NCBI GenBank assembly: GCA_018853935.1
Contig: JAAOMR010000134.1
Coordinates: 1 to 64,000, forward strand
Length of the DNA stretch: 64,000 nt
Source of the DNA: Acidithiobacillus ferrivorans
GTDB lineage: Bacteria; Pseudomonadota; Gammaproteobacteria; Acidithiobacillales; Acidithiobacillaceae
Reading direction: 5' to 3'
In this document: positions 27,144-35,516 of the stretch, one piece after another
How positions within the stretch are numbered: the stretch's first letter is position 1
Layout of the letters: each line of letters starts with the position of its first letter
Notes under the pieces: generated by a model
Seen by the model: only the letters and a program-made list of their open reading frames with translations
What the model was told of the DNA's origin: nothing
The model's database searches: none
Made by a program: the position numbers and the translations under genes

Positions 27144-30100
27144 TTGAATTCTCAAAGCCCGGATTTGTTGCAATACCTCATGCGGCGGCCCATCAAAGTC
27201 CTGGACATGGCCTGCGGTGACGGGCGGTTGGGGCAAATTTTAAAGCAGCAGTGGCCCGATGCGACGGTGTTCGGGATGGATGCACAGTCTCCCGTACTAG
27301 AGCAGGCGCGGAATGGTCTCGACCAGGTGTGGGCCAGACCTTCAGTACTGGATGATGCTTTTTTCCAGGCAGCGGGCATCCAGCCGGGCGCTTTCGATAC
27401 CCTTTTACTCGTTGATGTCTTGCCACGGTTACAAAACCCTTGGGGATTCCTGAAATGGATAACGCGGTTCCTGGCTCCTGAAGCGCAAGTACTAGTACGG
27501 ACGGCAAACGTGCGCAATTTAGCTCTGTTGCAGGAACTGGAACGCGGACAGTGGTCCTATGCGGATTCAGGCCTGCTGGCAGCGGAACATTTACGGTTTT
27601 ATACCCCTCAGAGTGTCGAACGACTGTTAACTGAAACAGGTTACCAGGTATTGCAGTGTGTTCCGGTGCGAGATAGGCGGTTAGCACAGGTGCCCATCAG
27701 CCCTGGTGCTATGCAGGTGCAAGTGGGCAATATCAGTATCGGTGGGTTGCTGCCGGAGACGCTGAGTCAGTGGGCGGCCTCAGAGGTGGTTCTCACGGCA
27801 CTCCGACATGGGGCTGCTTGTGTGGATTCCGGACAGGGTGTGCCTGTGGTTCAGGCAGACACTCAGCAAGTGGCGGTGTGTGTGCTGTCAACGCCAAGGG
27901 TGGAAGATGTTTGGCGAATTCAGCAATCGCTGCGTCCCATGGAGCGGCAGTGGATGGAGGAATGCCCTCTGGCGGTGCGCTTTCATGTAATACTTCGCCT
28001 AACCATACGCAATGTTTTGCTAGCGCAAAAAAGTATGGATAGTCTTCTTCGTCAAATTCATCCGGCCACCCGTGTTACGGTGCTCCGTGAATACGCAGAC
28101 TATTCGGTATTGTGGCCAAGGATGCCTGATTACTGGACCGTTATTGACGACAAAGCCTGGGCTGCTCTGCGCAATGCCGTTATTACGCAGGATGAGTGGA
28201 TGGTTTTTGTGGATGCGGGAGACCGGCTCACTGAAGATGCTCTGTATCGGCTGGCAGTCTCCATTGAAGCGCATCCGCAATGGCGTATGGCCTATAGCGA
28301 CGAAGAGACTGTGAGCGATGGCGATTGGCCAGCAACACCACACTGTAAGCCTGACTTGTGGGTAGATACCTTGCGGAGCATCCCCTATGTCGGGGGTTGC
28401 CTAACCCTGCGGGGTGACTTCTGGCATGCATTGGGGGGAATCTCAGAAGAACATGCCGGAGTTGAAGATTATGACTTAGTCTTGCGAGCCGTTGAGCGTG
28501 TGATAGATGCACCTCAATCCACGATTGGACATGTCGCGCGCGTGCTTTACCAACGTAGCCCGCATTCAGGCGATGGCGATCTTGATGCAGGTGTCATCGT
28601 CGAAAATGGGAGAAATGCGTTGGTCGCGCATCTGGAACGATGCGGCGAAGCGGCCGAGGTGGAGCATGGGCCGTTTCCTGCCACCTATCGTTGTCTCTAC
28701 GAGCTCTCTACAGAACCCCTAGTGAGCATATTCATTCCCACCCGTAATCAGCTACCCTATCTGGCTGCCTGCGTCGAGAGCATCATTGATAAAACGGAAT
28801 GGCCGCTTTATGAAATTATCATCATCGATAATGATTCTGATGAAGTGGCAACCGTGCGGTATCTGGAGGGTGTTGAGCAAGCTCAGGCGCAACTTGAGGA
28901 ACGGATTCGTGTATTCCGCTATCCAGGTGAATTTAACTACTCCGCTATGCACAACGCAGCAGTGTTGGCTGAGGCGCGCGGGGATGTTCTGCTCTTCCTC
29001 AATAATGACACAGCAGTGCTGCAACCTCAGTGGTTGCGTAACATGCTCCGACATGCGCTGCGGCCACAGGTGGGGGCGGTAGGAGCAAAATTACTTTTCC
29101 CTGATGGTCGTGTGCAGCATGCAGGCGTGGTACTCGGTTTGGGTGGACGTGCCGCTGACCATGTTTTTATGGGGGAAGCCAAAGATGCGCGGGGTTATTA
29201 CGGTCGTCTCGTCACTACTCAGAATTACGAGGCCGTTACTGCAGCCTGCCTGATGGTCCGAAAAAATGCTTTTCAGTCCGTGGGTGGTTTTGATGAAAAC
29301 CTACCCAATCAATTCAATGATGTGGATTTCTGTTTGAAATTAAGTGCATTAGGCTTGCGCCAGGTATGGACACCCGACGTAATACTCTTACATCATGGCT
29401 CAGCCACCCAAAAGGCGTTGCTAGCGGGGCAATCGGCGGAAGTCACGAAAGACACGCAATTACTGATGGATAAGGCGAGCGCGCGGATCTACCAGCATTG
29501 GCCGGAAAACATGGCTCATGACCGCGCTTATAATGCCAATCTCTCCCGTGCCGGACGTGGTTTTGAGCTAGAGAACCGAATTTCCTGTTTGTGGCAAGCA
29601 GATTGGCACCCAAGGAAGCGGGTTATCACCCATGCAGTGAACAGGGAAGGAACTGGAGAATATCGGATTATCGCCCCGGGTCGCGCATTGGCACAGGGTG
29701 GACGACTGCAGGTGGATGAAACCATGACGCTGCTACGACCACCTGAGATGTTGGAAGTCGCACCCGATGTGGTCGTTTTTCAGTTGCAACTGGAACATCA
29801 TCAACTGCAATACCTTAAGGAATGGGAAGCTTTCTCACGCAATACCTTACGCGTCTTTGAGGTGGATGACTTGATTGTGCATGTGCCTATGAAAAACGCC
29901 CACAGGCAGCATCTTCATAAGGACTTAACGGGACGTTTGCGGGAGGCTGCCAAGCATTTCCAACGCATGACCGTCACAACGGAGCCATTGGTCGCGGCGT
30001 ATAAGGAGATGTGCCCCGATATTCGCGTGGTGCCTAACTATGTGGAGCGCGCGCGCTGGGGGCAACATAGGACGAGGCCCAATCGGGAGGGACGCCCCCG

Positions 30101-30584
30101 AGTGGGTTGGGCCGGTGGGGTGAGTCATCAGGGGGATTTGGAAATCATTGCGGATGTGGTCAAAGCTACCTACAAGGAGATTGAGTGGGTTTTTATGGGT
30201 ATGTGTCCCGATGCGATGCGTCCCTATGTAACCTTTGTTCCGCCTGTACCCCTGGACCAATATCCCCAAAAGCTGGTTTCATTGGGGCTGGAATTAGGGG
30301 TGGCTCCTCTTGAGATTCATCCATTCAACGAAGCCAAGAGCCATTTACGCATTCTGGAATATGGCATTCTGGCAATACCGATTGTTTGTACGGATATTTT
30401 TCCTTACCAAGGGTTCCCTGTGAAGCGGGTCAAGAATCGCTTCATGGATTGGCGTAATGCCATCATGGAGGCAGTGGCGGACCGGGATGCCTTGCAGGTG
30501 GCTGGAGAGCAGCTTCGCGCGCATGTGGAGACACACTGGATGCTGGAGGACCATCTGAATGTATGGGAGTCAGCATGGACCTGA
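27144..30584 (+). CDS. Four-domain flagellin glycosyltransferase
   Basis: A 1146-residue protein. Residues of about 1-210 are a SAM-dependent methyltransferase (VLDMACGDGRLGQIL). About 275-500 is a GT2-like domain (MAYSDEET, PYVGGCLTLRG). About 525-790 is a second GT2 domain (VSIFIPTRNQLPYL, LLFLNNDTAVL, GGFDENLPNQFNDVDFCLKL). About 850-1146 is a GT4-like domain (VFEVDDLIV, VVPNYVERARWG, GVAPLEIHPFNEAKSHLRI). It starts with TTG, with AGGAG seven bases upstream. Position directly before flagellin suggests O-glycosylation of flagellin. No transmembrane part is seen. The last domain is duplicated further on as a pseudogene. Confidence 0.85.
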   Translation: MNSQSPDLLQYLMRRPIKVLDMACGDGRLGQILKQQWPDATVFGMDAQSPVLEQARNGLDQVWARPSVLDDAFFQAAGIQPGAFDTLLLVDVLPRLQNPWGFLKWITRFLAPEAQVLVRTANVRNLALLQELERGQWSYADSGLLAAEHLRFYTPQSVERLLTETGYQVLQCVPVRDRRLAQVPISPGAMQVQVGNISIGGLLPETLSQWAASEVVLTALRHGAACVDSGQGVPVVQADTQQVAVCVLSTPRVEDVWRIQQSLRPMERQWMEECPLAVRFHVILRLTIRNVLLAQKSMDSLLRQIHPATRVTVLREYADYSVLWPRMPDYWTVIDDKAWAALRNAVITQDEWMVFVDAGDRLTEDALYRLAVSIEAHPQWRMAYSDEETVSDGDWPATPHCKPDLWVDTLRSIPYVGGCLTLRGDFWHALGGISEEHAGVEDYDLVLRAVERVIDAPQSTIGHVARVLYQRSPHSGDGDLDAGVIVENGRNALVAHLERCGEAAEVEHGPFPATYRCLYELSTEPLVSIFIPTRNQLPYLAACVESIIDKTEWPLYEIIIIDNDSDEVATVRYLEGVEQAQAQLEERIRVFRYPGEFNYSAMHNAAVLAEARGDVLLFLNNDTAVLQPQWLRNMLRHALRPQVGAVGAKLLFPDGRVQHAGVVLGLGGRAADHVFMGEAKDARGYYGRLVTTQNYEAVTAACLMVRKNAFQSVGGFDENLPNQFNDVDFCLKLSALGLRQVWTPDVILLHHGSATQKALLAGQSAEVTKDTQLLMDKASARIYQHWPENMAHDRAYNANLSRAGRGFELENRISCLWQADWHPRKRVITHAVNREGTGEYRIIAPGRALAQGGRLQVDETMTLLRPPEMLEVAPDVVVFQLQLEHHQLQYLKEWEAFSRNTLRVFEVDDLIVHVPMKNAHRQHLHKDLTGRLREAAKHFQRMTVTTEPLVAAYKEMCPDIRVVPNYVERARWGQHRTRPNREGRPRVGWAGGVSHQGDLEIIADVVKATYKEIEWVFMGMCPDAMRPYVTFVPPVPLDQYPQKLVSLGLELGVAPLEIHPFNEAKSHLRILEYGILAIPIVCTDIFPYQGFPVKRVKNRFMDWRNAIMEAVADRDALQVAGEQLRAHVETHWMLEDHLNVWESAWT

Positions 30585-30673
30585 GAACTTCCCGTATAGA
30601 TGTGTCGTAAAGCATAAAGACGCTATTGCAAGCGTTAACCAGTTTTCATCCTTCAGGACAAGAGGAGTGACTC

Positions 30674-32155
30674 ATGTCTACTGCATTCGGTTCAATTAAC
30701 ACCAATGTCGGCTCGCTGTATGCGCTGAATTCATTGGGCAACACCAATCAGAATATCAACAGTCTGCAGCAACAGTTGGCGACGGGCCTATCTATCAATA
30801 GCCCCGCGAGCAACCCTGCGGGTTATACTATTGCGCAGGGTTTTACGACCCAGATTAACGGATCTAACCAGGGTATCTCCAATGCCAACCAGGGCATCAC
30901 CATGTTAGAGACTGCTACTGGAGCGATCGGTCAGCAGACGAATATTTTACAAAATATGCGGACCATTGCCGTACAGTCGGCTAACGGTACCAACACCACT
31001 GCAGATTTGAATTCCATGCAATCCACGATTGCGCAGTTGACCGCGCAGGTCTCTACCATTGCGCAGCAGACGCAGTTCAATGGCATCAATCTTCTGGATG
31101 GTAGTTTTGCGGGGGCACAATTCCAGGTCGGGGCGAATCAAGGTCAGGTTATTACCGCGAGCGTCGGAAACATGTCCTCTACTAATTTGGGGATGTATCA
31201 GACCAGTGCCTCGGGGACGGTGTATGGGTCAGGTGGTTCAACTGTTCCGTACGATTTTGCCGTTTCAAGCGGCGGCGCTTTCACGAGTGGCAACCTCACG
31301 GTTTTTGGGAGCCAAGGATCAGGAACTGTCACGGTCACTTCGACGGGTGAATCGGCGGCAAGTATCGCTGCCAGCACCAATCAGGTGGCTAGTGAAACCG
31401 GCGTAAATGCGCAGGCCTATACCAGCGTCAACATGGCAGTAACTGGCGGTACGATTAGCTTTAGGTTGGGCAACGGAACAGCCTCTGGCCAGACCAACGC
31501 AGTAACCATTAATGCCAACGTAACGGGAAGTAGCGCATCTGGATTATCCAGCTTGGTGCAGGCTATTAATAACAATAATGCGACCACAGGCATATCGGCT
31601 TCTGTGAATACGAACAATCAGTTAGTGCTAACTGATGTTGCCGGTAACAATATCAGCATAACGCAGTTTAGCGGAACTGGCAGTTTAGCGGCCAGCGGCG
31701 GTGGCAATAATTTTGTTTTCTCCTCTGGCAGCACTGGCAATACGTCTGGTACTATTCAGGGTATCGTCAACTTCCAGGCACCAGGTGCGTTTACCGTATC
31801 GGGTGCGAATAACATCGGCCTGGCTAGTGGTTCCGCATTGACGAGTTTGAATAGTGTCAATGTTACTACACAATATGGTGCCAATCAGGCGATTAGCATT
31901 ATGAGTTACGCGATTCAGCAATTGAACAACCAGAATACACAACTGGGCGCGGTGCAGCAGCGGGTAGCCAGTGCGCTGTCGAATCAGCAGACAACCAGCG
32001 TCAACGACCAGGCAGCGCAGTCGGTGATTCAGGATGCGAATATACCGCAGGTGAGCACCCAATTGACGCAGGCGCAGATTCTTCAGCAGGCGGGGGTCGG
32101 GGCGCTTATGTCTTCCACTCAGACGCAGCAAGCGTACTTGAAGTTGATACCGTAA
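30674..32155 (+). CDS. fliC: Flagellin 1
   Basis: A 493-residue flagellin. The D0/D1 N-terminus has QQLATGLSINSPASNPAGYT and NILQNMRTIAVQSANGT. The C-terminus has ISIMSYAIQQLNNQNTQLGA and ANIPQVSTQLTQAQILQQAG. The surface-exposed middle (about 170-380) is Ser/Thr/Gly-rich, a likely target for the glycosyltransferase upstream. AGAGGAGTG precedes the ATG. It is nearly identical in its ends to flagellin 2 but differs in the middle. The 89 bases upstream carry the TGTGTCGTAAA element. Confidence 0.96.
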   Translation: MSTAFGSINTNVGSLYALNSLGNTNQNINSLQQQLATGLSINSPASNPAGYTIAQGFTTQINGSNQGISNANQGITMLETATGAIGQQTNILQNMRTIAVQSANGTNTTADLNSMQSTIAQLTAQVSTIAQQTQFNGINLLDGSFAGAQFQVGANQGQVITASVGNMSSTNLGMYQTSASGTVYGSGGSTVPYDFAVSSGGAFTSGNLTVFGSQGSGTVTVTSTGESAASIAASTNQVASETGVNAQAYTSVNMAVTGGTISFRLGNGTASGQTNAVTINANVTGSSASGLSSLVQAINNNNATTGISASVNTNNQLVLTDVAGNNISITQFSGTGSLAASGGGNNFVFSSGSTGNTSGTIQGIVNFQAPGAFTVSGANNIGLASGSALTSLNSVNVTTQYGANQAISIMSYAIQQLNNQNTQLGAVQQRVASALSNQQTTSVNDQAAQSVIQDANIPQVSTQLTQAQILQQAGVGALMSSTQTQQAYLKLIP

Positions 32156-32168
32156 ACAGTAGGTTCTA

Positions 32169-32194
32169 ATTACTCCGACTAATGTCGGAGTAAT
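32169..32194 (+). terminator. Strong hairpin after flagellin 1
   Basis: ATTACTCCGAC and GTCGGAGTAAT are perfectly complementary (11 pairs) around a TAAT loop. It starts 13 bases after the flagellin stop. No T-run follows, so it may be an mRNA-stabilising stem rather than a full terminator. The same hairpin follows flagellin 2. Confidence 0.6.
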
Positions 32195-32257
32195 CTGCTG
32201 ATTAGAATGAATATAAAGCCTGTACATTCCAATGAGCAGATTTAGAGGAGGTGGAAA

Positions 32258-32314
32258 ATGTCGCTATCAGGTGTTTTAAGTTCTTCCGAAATTGATTCGT
32301 TGGTGCAAGCTGCA
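32258..32314 (+). pseudogene. 5' fragment of fliD, cut by an insertion sequence
   Basis: The first 19 codons of fliD with its GAGGAGG ribosome site, matching the intact gene at 35517 except for a few changes (IDSLVQ for IASLVQ). The sequence breaks off at the ISL3 end. It is the 3' tip of duplication copy 1 and encodes nothing useful. Confidence 0.9.
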
Positions 32315-33011
32315 GGCTCTTCGTCAGGTTGAGTGGGTAGGGGGTAGAATGCTGTGGAGCAGTCGCGCCCTGAATAGGAGTTAGCTGATGGTCCCTGAAG
32401 AGCTGTTTTCTCTCGCGTTAGGATTGGTTCCACCGTGGTTGGTGGATCATGTGACGTTCACAGAGGAGGAAAAACGCCTAGATCTGCACATCAACTTTCC
32501 CAAGGGTAGTCGCTTTGCTTGCCCCGTCTGTGGTGAGGCGTGCCCAGTACATGACACCCGTGACCACACCTGGCGGCACATGGATTTCTTCCAGCATGAA
32601 GCCTATCTCCATGCCCGCGTACCTCGTGTGAAGTGCCCGGAGCATGGAGTGCATCAGATATCTGTTCCCTGGGCACGGGAAGGCTCGCATTTCACCCTGC
32701 TCTTCGAAGCGCTGATTATGACCCAGGTGCGGGAGACGCCGGTATTGACGGCAGCCCGCATGGTCGGCGAGAACGACACGCTCCTGTGGCGAGGGAATGA
32801 CCATTATGTGCCCGAAGCTCGTGCCGCAGTGGATATGGCCAATGTCCATGCCGTCGGCGTCGATGAAACCAGCAGTCGGCGCGGCCATGGCTACATCACG
32901 CTCTTCGTGGATCTAAATGCCCGGCGACTCTTGTTCGCTACTTCCGGGAAGGATGCCAAGACCGCCGCACCCCGGATTTCGTGGATCTGGGCGCGCTGGA
33001 AGATTTGGCAG
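32315..33011 (+). mobile_element. ISL3-family element, 5' part only
   Basis: It begins with GGCTCTTCGTCAGGTTGAGT, a typical ISL3 inverted-repeat end. An ATG at 32388 opens a transposase with the N-terminal zinc-finger CPVCGEACPVHDTRDHTWR, then CPEHGV and the catalytic region VDETSSRRGHGYIT, ending near LLFATSGKDAKT. After that the frame runs into the glycosyltransferase fragment. More than half of the transposase and the right end are missing, so it cannot move. It marks the junction of the flagellin duplication. Confidence 0.85.
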
Positions 33012-33844
33012 TGCTACGACCACCTGAGATATTGGAAGTCGCACCCGATGTTGTCGTTTTTCAGTTGCAACTGGAACATCATCAACTGCAATACCTTAAG
33101 GAATGGGAAGCTTTCTCACGCAATACCTTACGTGTCTTTGAGGTGGATGACTTGATTGTGCATGTGCCTATGAAAAACGCCCACAGGCAGCATCTTCATA
33201 AGGACTTAACGGGACGGTTGCGGGAGGCTGCCAAGCATTTCCAACGCATGACCGTCACAACGGAGCCATTGGTCGCGGCGTATAATGGAGATGTGCCCCG
33301 ATATTCGCGTGGTGCCGAACTATGTGGAGCGCGCGCGCTGGGGGCAACATAGGACGAGGCCCAATCGGGAGGGACGCCCCCGAGTGGGTTGGGCCGGTGG
33401 GGTGAGTCATCAGGGGGATTTGGAAATCATTGCGGATGTGGTCAAAGCTACCTACAAGGAGATTGAGTGGGTTTTTATGGGTATGTGTCCCGATGCGATG
33501 CGTCCCTATGTAACCTTTGTTCCACCTGTACCCCTGGACCAATATCCCCAAAAGCTGGTTTCATTGGGGCTGGAATTAGGGGTGGCTCCTCTTGAGATTC
33601 ATCCATTCAACGAAGCCAAGAGCCATTTACGCATTCTGGAATATGGCATTCTGGCAATACCGATTGTTTGTACGGATATTTTTCCTTACCAAGGGTTCCC
33701 TGTGAAGCGGGTCAAGAATCGCTTCATGGATTGGCGTAATGCCATCATGGAGGCAGTGGCGGACCGTGATGCCTTGCAGGTGGCTGGAGAGCAGCTTCGC
33801 GCGCTGGAGGACCATCTGGATGTATGGGAGTCAGCATGGACCTG
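33012..33844 (+). pseudogene. Duplicated GT4-domain fragment of the glycosyltransferase
   Basis: A near-exact copy of codons 863-1146 of the large glycosyltransferase, starting at TGCTACGACCACCTGAG. A one-base insertion near 33284 (TATAATGGAG against TATAAGGAG) shifts the frame, and 21 bases are missing near 33803. The start codon and three domains are absent. It is a dead by-product of the tandem duplication. Few other differences suggest the duplication is recent. Confidence 0.93.
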
Positions 33845-33934
33845 AGAACTTCCCGTATGGATGTGTCGTAAAGCATATAGACGCTATTGCAAGCGTTAAC
33901 CAGTTTTCATCCTTCATGACAAGAGGAGTGACTC

Positions 33935-35413
33935 ATGTCTACTGCATTCGGTTCAATTAACACCAACGTCGGCTCGCTGTATGCGCTGAATTCATTGGGC
34001 AACACCAATCAGAATATCAACAGTCTGCAGCAACAGTTGGCGACGGGCCTATCTATCAATAGCCCTGCGAGCAACCCCGCGGGTTATACTATTGCGCAGG
34101 GTTTTACGACCCAGATTAACGGATCTAACCAGGGTATCTCCAATGCCAACCAGGGCATCACCATGTTAGAGACTGCTACTGGAGCGATCGGTCAGCAGAC
34201 GAATATTTTACAAAATATGCGGACCATTGCCGTACAGTCAGCTAACGGTACCAACACCACTGCAGATTTGAATTCCATGCAATCCACGATTGCGCAGTTG
34301 ACCGCGCAGGTCTCTACCATTGCGCAGCAGACGCAGTTCAATGGGATCGCTCTTCTGGATGGTAGTTTTGCGGGGGCACAATTCCAGGTTGGGGCGAATC
34401 AAGGTCAGGTTATTACCGCGAGCGTCGGAAACATGTCCTCTACTAATTTGGGGATGTATCAGACCAGTGCCTCGGGGAAAGTGTATGCGTCAGGTGGTTC
34501 AACTGCTCCGTACGATTATGCAGTTTCAAGCGGCGGCGCTTTCACGGGTGGTAGCCTCACGGTTATGGGGAGCCAAGGATCAGGAACTGTCGCGGTCACT
34601 TTGGGTGAATCGGCGGCAAATATCGCCGCCAGCACCAATCAGGTGGCTAGTGAAACCGGCGTAAATGCGCAGGCATATACCAGCATCAACCTGACAGCAA
34701 GCACAGGCACGGTAAGTTTTACGTTGGGTAATGGGACATCAGGTAGTCCAAGCAACCAAGTAACCATTAGTGCCAACATAACGGGAAGTAGCGCATCTGG
34801 ATTATCCAGCTTGGTGCAGGCTATTAATAACAACAATGCGACCACAGGCATATCGGCTTCTGTCAATCCGCAGAATCAGTTAGTGCTGACTGATATTGCT
34901 GGTAATAACATCAGCATATCGCAGTTTAGTGGATCTGGCAGCTTACAGACTGTCGCCTCTGGTTCGGGCACCAATTCGTTTACTTTCTCCTCTGGAACTT
35001 CGGGGGGTACGATTCAGGGTATCGTCAACTTTCAGTCACCAGGTGCGTTTACCGTATCGGGTGCGAATAACATCGGCCTGGCTAGCGGCTCCGCATTGAC
35101 GAGTTTGAATAGTATCAATGTTACTACACAATATGGTGCCAATCAGGCGATTAGCATTATGAGTTACGCGATTCAGCAATTGAACAACCAGAATACACAA
35201 CTGGGCGCGGTGCAGCAGCGGGTAGCCAGTGCGCTGTCGAATCAGCAGACAACCAGCGTCAACGACCAGGCAGCGCAGTCGGTGATTCAGGATGCGAATA
35301 TACCTCAGGTGAGTACCCAATTGACGCAGGCGCAGATTCTTCAGCAGGCGGGGGTCGGGGCGCTTATGTCTTCCACTCAGACGCAGCAAGCGTACTTGAA
35401 GTTGATACCGTAA
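33935..35413 (+). CDS. fliC: Flagellin 2
   Basis: A 492-residue flagellin whose first 165 and last 110 residues are almost identical to flagellin 1. The middle (about 170-370) differs by many substitutions and small indels, for example ASTGTVSFTLGNGTSG against VTGGTISFRLGNGTAS. Both genes are intact, with the same AGAGGAGTG site. Mixed filaments or alternative surface types are possible. It arose by the tandem duplication and has since diverged in the exposed domain, or exchanged it. Confidence 0.96.
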   Translation: MSTAFGSINTNVGSLYALNSLGNTNQNINSLQQQLATGLSINSPASNPAGYTIAQGFTTQINGSNQGISNANQGITMLETATGAIGQQTNILQNMRTIAVQSANGTNTTADLNSMQSTIAQLTAQVSTIAQQTQFNGIALLDGSFAGAQFQVGANQGQVITASVGNMSSTNLGMYQTSASGKVYASGGSTAPYDYAVSSGGAFTGGSLTVMGSQGSGTVAVTLGESAANIAASTNQVASETGVNAQAYTSINLTASTGTVSFTLGNGTSGSPSNQVTISANITGSSASGLSSLVQAINNNNATTGISASVNPQNQLVLTDIAGNNISISQFSGSGSLQTVASGSGTNSFTFSSGTSGGTIQGIVNFQSPGAFTVSGANNIGLASGSALTSLNSINVTTQYGANQAISIMSYAIQQLNNQNTQLGAVQQRVASALSNQQTTSVNDQAAQSVIQDANIPQVSTQLTQAQILQQAGVGALMSSTQTQQAYLKLIP

Positions 35414-35426
35414 ACAGTAGGTTCTA

Positions 35427-35452
35427 ATTACTCCGACTAATGTCGGAGTAAT
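35427..35452 (+). terminator. Strong hairpin after flagellin 2
   Basis: The same 11-pair ATTACTCCGAC/GTCGGAGTAAT hairpin as after flagellin 1. It lies between flagellin 2 and fliD. No T-run follows. Confidence 0.6.
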
Positions 35453-35498
35453 CTGCTGATTAGAATGTAATATAAATCTGGTACATTCCAATGAGCAG
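35453..35498 (+). other. Imperfect inverted repeat in the fliD leader
   Basis: CTGCTGATTAGAATG pairs with CATTCCAATGAGCAG at 13 of 15 positions across a 16-base AT-rich loop. It ends 6 bases before the GAGGAGG site of fliD. The position fits a leader structure affecting fliD translation or mRNA stability. The same structure precedes the fliD fragment near 32195-32240. Confidence 0.45.
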
Positions 35499-35516
35499 AT
35501 TTAGAGGAGGTGGGAA

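Larger units (their letters stand above)
29731..32314 (+). repeat. Tandem duplication, copy 1
   Basis: This unit spans the last domain of the glycosyltransferase, the flagellin gene and the first 57 bases of a fliD. It recurs at 33012-35573. The copies match almost base for base outside the middle of the flagellin. Copy 1 is interrupted at its 3' end by an ISL3 left end, exactly after the fliD sequence GCAAGCTGCA. Confidence 0.93.

Noticed and set aside
30599-30640. Sigma-54 promoter before flagellin 1
   Set aside because: TTGCA is present but the -24 position lacks GG (it is AA), so the required GG-N10-GC spacing is not met.
32981-33352. Intact second glycosyltransferase gene
   Set aside because: The frame begins in ISL3 sequence by chance, lacks three domains and is frameshifted near 33284.
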